From Stutzerimonas azotifigens (lineage in GTDB: Bacteria; Pseudomonadota; Gammaproteobacteria; Pseudomonadales; Pseudomonadaceae), in contig NZ_JAAMRF010000012.1 of assembly GCF_013522725.1 (NCBI RefSeq), positions 62,001-126,000 on the forward strand: a stretch of 64,000 nucleotides of DNA, given 5' to 3'. The notes below the pieces were generated by a model. The model worked only from the letters and a program-made list of their open reading frames with translations, did not search any database and was not told the origin of the DNA. The translations under genes were made by a program, and so were the position numbers. Below are positions 60,392-64,000 of this stretch, piece by piece. Numbering within the stretch: position 1 is the stretch's first letter; the number at the start of each line of letters is the position of its first letter.

Positions 60392-61213
60392 TTAACGGAC
60401 AGCATCGCGCACCGGGCGATTGGCCGAGCGAAAGAACTCGCCGGGCGTGGCGCCGAACTGCTCGCGAAAGGCGGCGATGAAGGCCGACAGGGATTCGTAA
60501 CCGCAGCTCAGCGCCACGTCGGTGACCCGCTCGCCGCGCTCCAGGGCGGGCAAGGCGCTGAGCAGGCGCAGACGCTGGCGCCAGGCGCGAAAGGTCAATC
60601 CGGTTTCGCGTAGAAACAACCGGCTGAGGGTGCGCTCCGAGACGCCCAGCGTCTGGCTCCATTCGGCCAGCCCCTCGGGGGCTTCGGGCCGCGCCTGCAG
60701 GCTTTTGCACAGGCGGTGCAGCCGCGGGTCGGCCGGCAGCGGTAGCATCAGCTCGACTTCCGGCGCGCAGCCCAACTGGTCGAGCAACACCTGCACCAAC
60801 CGTCCGTCGGGGCCCTGTTCGTCATAGGCTTCGGCCAGGGTGCTGAAGTGGGCGATCAGCTCCCGCAGCAACGGGCTCACCTGCAGTACCCGGCAGTGCT
60901 CGGGTACGTCACCGGCTACGCTGCGATCGATGTACAGGCTGCGGATGCAGGTGTCCGGCGCGCAGAACACCTGATGGGTCACGCCGGCCGGCACCCACAC
61001 CGCACGCAGCGGCGGTGCGATGAAGCGTCCGCCGTCGGTGCGCACTTCGAGCACGCCTTCCACGGCATGGGATATCTGCACCCAGGGATGGCTGTGGCGA
61101 TAGCCAAGCTTGAGGTTGGGCGGCGAATCGAGCTTGCCGTAGACCGGGCGTGGCAATGTCTGGGGCATGCTGCTCTGGGTGGCCGCGAGGGCCTGTTGTC
61201 CGATTGGCGACAT
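60392..61213 (-). CDS. AraC-family transcriptional regulator
   Basis: 273 aa. N-terminal cupin sensor with HSHPWVQISHAVEGVLEVRT and LRAVWVPAGVTHQVFC, then the double HTH (LGVSERTLSRLFLRETGLTF; ALSCGYESLSAFIAAFREQF). RAVWVP.GVTH is typical of the AraC group that controls divergent MFS or BASS-type transporters. Divergent from the BASS transporter at 61296, 82 bp away, its probable target. Confidence 0.92.
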   Translation of the reverse strand: MSPIGQQALAATQSSMPQTLPRPVYGKLDSPPNLKLGYRHSHPWVQISHAVEGVLEVRTDGGRFIAPPLRAVWVPAGVTHQVFCAPDTCIRSLYIDRSVAGDVPEHCRVLQVSPLLRELIAHFSTLAEAYDEQGPDGRLVQVLLDQLGCAPEVELMLPLPADPRLHRLCKSLQARPEAPEGLAEWSQTLGVSERTLSRLFLRETGLTFRAWRQRLRLLSALPALERGERVTDVALSCGYESLSAFIAAFREQFGATPGEFFRSANRPVRDAVR

Positions 61214-61295
61214 TTATTGCCCGCTTGGCGTTAGCCGGAAGGAGAGCACCACGTTAAGGTCGCTCCCCTTCATCTGCAAGACCAGGAGCCGGTAG

Positions 61296-62288
61296 ATGGC
61301 CAAGCTTCGCATGCTGTTCGACAATTTCACGCTCGCCCTGCTGGCGGTGGTCGTCATCGCCACCGTCCTGCCCTGCGAGGGCCGCGGCGCCGTGTTCTTC
61401 GAATGGCTCACTACCCTGGCCATCGGGCTGCTGTTCTTCATGCACGGCGCCAAGCTTTCGCGCGAAGCGATCCTGGCCGGCGCCGGTCACTGGCGGCTGC
61501 ACCTGCTGGTGTTCTTCTGCACCTTCGTCATGTTTCCGCTGCTGGGGCTGGCGCTCAAGCCGGTACTGACGCCGCTGGTCGGCACCGAGCTGTACCTGGG
61601 CATGCTTTACCTGTGCGCGCTGCCGGCCACGGTGCAGTCGGCGATTGCCTTCACCTCGCTGGCACGCGGCAACGTGCCGGCGGCGATCTGCAGCGCGGCG
61701 GCTTCCAGCCTGATCGGCATCTTCCTCACGCCGGTGCTGGTGTTGCTGCTGATGGGCGTCGAAGGCGATACCGGCTCGACGCTCGATTCGATCGGCAAGA
61801 TCGTCCTGCAGCTGCTGGTGCCCTTCGTCGCCGGGCAGGTCGCGCGGCGCTGGATCGGCGCCTGGGTGACGCGCAACAAGAATTGGCTCAAGACCGTCGA
61901 TCAGAGCTCGATCCTGCTGGTGGTCTACACCGCGTTCAGTGGCGCGGTGGTCGAAGGGCTCTGGCAGACCGTCCCGCTCGTCAACCTGCTGGGTCTGACC
62001 CTGGCGTGCTGCCTGCTGCTGGCGCTGGTGCTGTGGCTGACGAGCCTGCTCGGCAGGCTGCTGGGCTTCAGCCTGGAGGACCGCATCACCATTCTGTTCG
62101 CCGGTTCGAAGAAGAGCCTGGCGACCGGTGTGCCCATGGCGCAGGTGCTGTTCGCCACCAGCGCGGTGGGGATGATCATCCTGCCGCTGATGCTCTTCCA
62201 CCAGCTCCAGTTGATGGTCTGCACTGTGCTCGCACAACGTTTTTCACGGCGGGAGGACCCCCCCGCGGCGGCTGCTTCTCTGCGCTGA
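61296..62288 (+). CDS. bile acid:sodium symporter family (BASS) transporter, YfeH-like
   Basis: 330 aa, nine to ten predicted membrane helices with the SBF-like fold. GLLFFMHGAKLSREAILAGA, LPATVQSAIAFTSLARGNVP with its crossing-helix Ser/Thr and AGSKKSLATGVPMAQVLF are characteristic of the YfeH branch. It likely moves an organic anion with Na+; substrate unknown and bile acids are not implied. AGGAG nine bases before the ATG. Probably regulated by the divergent AraC protein. Confidence 0.92.
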   Translation: MAKLRMLFDNFTLALLAVVVIATVLPCEGRGAVFFEWLTTLAIGLLFFMHGAKLSREAILAGAGHWRLHLLVFFCTFVMFPLLGLALKPVLTPLVGTELYLGMLYLCALPATVQSAIAFTSLARGNVPAAICSAAASSLIGIFLTPVLVLLLMGVEGDTGSTLDSIGKIVLQLLVPFVAGQVARRWIGAWVTRNKNWLKTVDQSSILLVVYTAFSGAVVEGLWQTVPLVNLLGLTLACCLLLALVLWLTSLLGRLLGFSLEDRITILFAGSKKSLATGVPMAQVLFATSAVGMIILPLMLFHQLQLMVCTVLAQRFSRREDPPAAAASLR

Positions 62289-62366
62289 ACGGGAGGCAAT
62301 GGTGGCTGCGTGGCCGCGCATTTGTCTTTAACATGCAGGGGTGAGTATTCCTAGAAGGGCAATGCC

Positions 62367-64000
62367 GTGACCGATACCAACCCCCTGCTTCGGGACTTCG
62401 ACCTGCCTCCCTATTCCGAGATTCGTCCGGAACACGTCGAGCCGGCCATCGACACCATTCTGGGCGACAACCGCGTCGCCCTCCAGGAGCTGCTCAGCCG
62501 ACCCGCCGAGAGCCTGGACTGGCAGACCCTGGTAGTCGGCCTGGACGAGATGAACGAGCGGCTCGGCCGCGCCTGGGGTCCGGTGAGCCACCTCAATTCG
62601 GTGAAGAACAGCCCCGAGCTACGCGCCGCCTACGAGGCCTGCCTGCCCAAACTGTCGGCCTATTCCACCGAGCTGGGGCAGAATCCCGATCTGTTCCGCG
62701 CCTACCAGGCGCTGTCCAGCAGCCCTGAAGCCGAGGGCTTCGAGGTGGCGCAGAAGACCATCCTCGAGCATTCGCTGCGCGATTTCCGCCTTTCGGGTAT
62801 CGATCTGCCGCCGGTCGAGCAGCAGCGTTTCGGCGCCATCCGCATGAAGCTCTCGGAGCTGGCCAGCCGCTTCTCCAACCAATTGCTCGACGCCACCCAG
62901 GCCTGGACCAAGCACATCACCGACGAGTCCGCGCTCGCCGGGCTGACCGAGTCGGCCAAGGCGCAGATGGCCCAGGCGGCCAAAGCCAAGCACCTCGATG
63001 GCTGGCTGATCACCCTGGAGTTTCCCAGCTACTACGCGGTAATGACCTACGCCGATGACCGCGCTCTGCGCGAAGAGGTCTACACCGCCTATTCGAGCCG
63101 CGCCTCCGACCAGGGGCCGAACGCCGGCCAGTTCGACAACGGCCCGGTGATGGCCGAGATCCTCGACCTGCGTCAGGAGCTGGCCAGGCTGCTCGGATTC
63201 GCCAACTACGCCGAGCTGTCGCTGGCGACCAAAATGGCCGAGTCGACCGATCAGGTGCTGGGCTTCCTGCGTGACCTGGCCCAGCGCAGCAAGCCGTTCG
63301 CCGAGCGTGACCTGGCCGAGCTGCGCGCCTTCGCCGCCGAGCAGGGGCTGGACGATTTGCAGAACTGGGACCTGGGCTACTACAGCGAGAAGCTGCGCCA
63401 GCAGCGCTACAGCCTCAATCAGGAAGAAGTGCGCGCCTACTTCCCGGTGGACAAGGTGCTCTCGGGCCTGTTCGCCATCGTCCAGCGCCTCTACGGCATC
63501 GAGATCCACGAGCTGGAAGACTTCGACAGCTGGCACCCGGACGTGCGCCTGTTCGAGATCCGCGAGAACGGCGAGCACGTCGGGCGCTTCTTCTTCGACC
63601 TCTACGCGCGCTCGAACAAGCGCGGTGGTGCCTGGATGGACGGCGCCCGCGACAAGCGCCGCACCGCGATCGGCGAACTGCAGACGCCGGTGGCCAACCT
63701 GGTCTGCAACTTCACCCCGCCGGTGGGCGAGCGCCCGGCGCTGTTGACCCACGACGAAGTCACTACCCTGTTCCACGAGTTCGGTCACGGTCTGCACCAC
63801 CTGCTGACCCAGGTCGAGCATGCCGGCGCGTCCGGCATCAACGGCGTGGCCTGGGATGCGGTCGAACTGCCGAGCCAGTTCATGGAAAACTGGTGCTGGG
63901 AGCCCGAGGGGCTGGCGCTGATCGCCGGCCACTACCAGACCGGCGAAGCGCTGCCGCGCGAGATGCTCGACAAGATGCTCGCGGCGAAGAACTTCCAGTC
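62367..64000 (+). CDS. prlC: oligopeptidase A (3' end outside window)
   Basis: 544 residues are visible to the window edge; the family is about 680 aa. GTG start (VTDTNPLLRDFDLPPYSEIR) with AAGGG upstream. M3-family metallopeptidase with zinc motif HEFGHGLHH (about residue 467) and the conserved SGINGVAWDAVELPSQFMEN after it. It degrades signal peptides and short peptides in the cytoplasm. It follows the gamma-carbonic anhydrase/AraC/BASS block; prlC next to a gamma-carbonic anhydrase is a conserved pseudomonad neighbourhood, here split by the AraC-BASS pair. Confidence 0.96.
   Translation, partial: MTDTNPLLRDFDLPPYSEIRPEHVEPAIDTILGDNRVALQELLSRPAESLDWQTLVVGLDEMNERLGRAWGPVSHLNSVKNSPELRAAYEACLPKLSAYSTELGQNPDLFRAYQALSSSPEAEGFEVAQKTILEHSLRDFRLSGIDLPPVEQQRFGAIRMKLSELASRFSNQLLDATQAWTKHITDESALAGLTESAKAQMAQAAKAKHLDGWLITLEFPSYYAVMTYADDRALREEVYTAYSSRASDQGPNAGQFDNGPVMAEILDLRQELARLLGFANYAELSLATKMAESTDQVLGFLRDLAQRSKPFAERDLAELRAFAAEQGLDDLQNWDLGYYSEKLRQQRYSLNQEEVRAYFPVDKVLSGLFAIVQRLYGIEIHELEDFDSWHPDVRLFEIRENGEHVGRFFFDLYARSNKRGGAWMDGARDKRRTAIGELQTPVANLVCNFTPPVGERPALLTHDEVTTLFHEFGHGLHHLLTQVEHAGASGINGVAWDAVELPSQFMENWCWEPEGLALIAGHYQTGEALPREMLDKMLAAKNFQ

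Noticed and set aside
62619..63932. 437-codon minus-strand frame opposite prlC
   Set aside because: Antisense of the M3 peptidase coding sequence.

Overview
The window looks like chromosome of a high-GC gammaproteobacterium of the Pseudomonadaceae (Pseudomonas or Stutzerimonas type). The evidence is a trpBA operon with a divergent trpI regulator (a pseudomonad arrangement), Pseudomonas-type REP sequences, GlpT with all family key residues, dodecin, a gamma-carbonic anhydrase and prlC at the right edge. From memory, several of the right-hand genes keep the order seen near the replication origin of P. aeruginosa. I saw no rRNA, tRNA, CRISPR array, prophage or intact transposase.

Left part, about 1-38 kb, is accessory. 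It holds many small redox and detoxification genes, each next to its own divergent regulator. In order: a partial siderophore ferric reductase with a Fur-like box, yghU, a guanidinium exporter gene behind a two-hairpin guanidine-II (mini-ykkC) riboswitch, glpT, a MerR/hydrolase pair with a classic long-spacer promoter, LysR/MFS, AraC/SDR-VOC-dehydrogenase, TetR/SDR with three operator copies, GST/TetR with two operator copies, a eukaryote-like CANT1 apyrase, and HxlR/NmrA. At 18.9-30.9 kb lies a large divergent catabolic locus. A GntR-amidase-racemase-like operon faces a nine-gene operon: NitT/TauT-type ABC importer, epimerase, SDR, TrzN/SsnA-like amidohydrolase, arylmalonate-decarboxylase-like protein, hydantoinase and a keto-acid hydratase-like protein. 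The residues suggest import and ring opening of an unknown cyclic amide or N-heterocycle. The locus ends abruptly in a 5'-truncated cupin remnant. Then come a NTF2-like protein, a lower-GC beta-propeller lipoprotein, a PRISE-type reductase, a low-GC small membrane protein beside a RAYT/REP-like hairpin, two cupins, an AraC regulator and a methyltransferase.

Right part, about 38.7-64 kb, is more core-like: trpA and trpB with a bidirectional terminator, a frameshifted DUF3592 gene wedged between trpBA and trpI, and galE. Next is a four-gene operon: glycosyltransferase, UDP-galactopyranose mutase, clan-A glycoside hydrolase and MsbA-like ABC exporter. With galE it could make and export a galactofuranose-containing glycan or glycolipid. 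It is followed by a KTSC protein whose 5' end contains a REP sequence, dodecin, a luciferase-like oxidoreductase, a CPA1 antiporter, twin small lipoproteins, a membrane-anchored HExxH peptidase, a two-gene ferritin-like operon, an HAD phosphatase, a LysR/SDR pair, gamma-carbonic anhydrase, an AraC/BASS-transporter pair and the start of prlC.

The strongest candidates for undescribed biology are the N-heterocycle locus (with non-canonical active sites in two Asp/Glu-racemase-fold proteins), the Galf-glycan operon and the ferritin-like pair.
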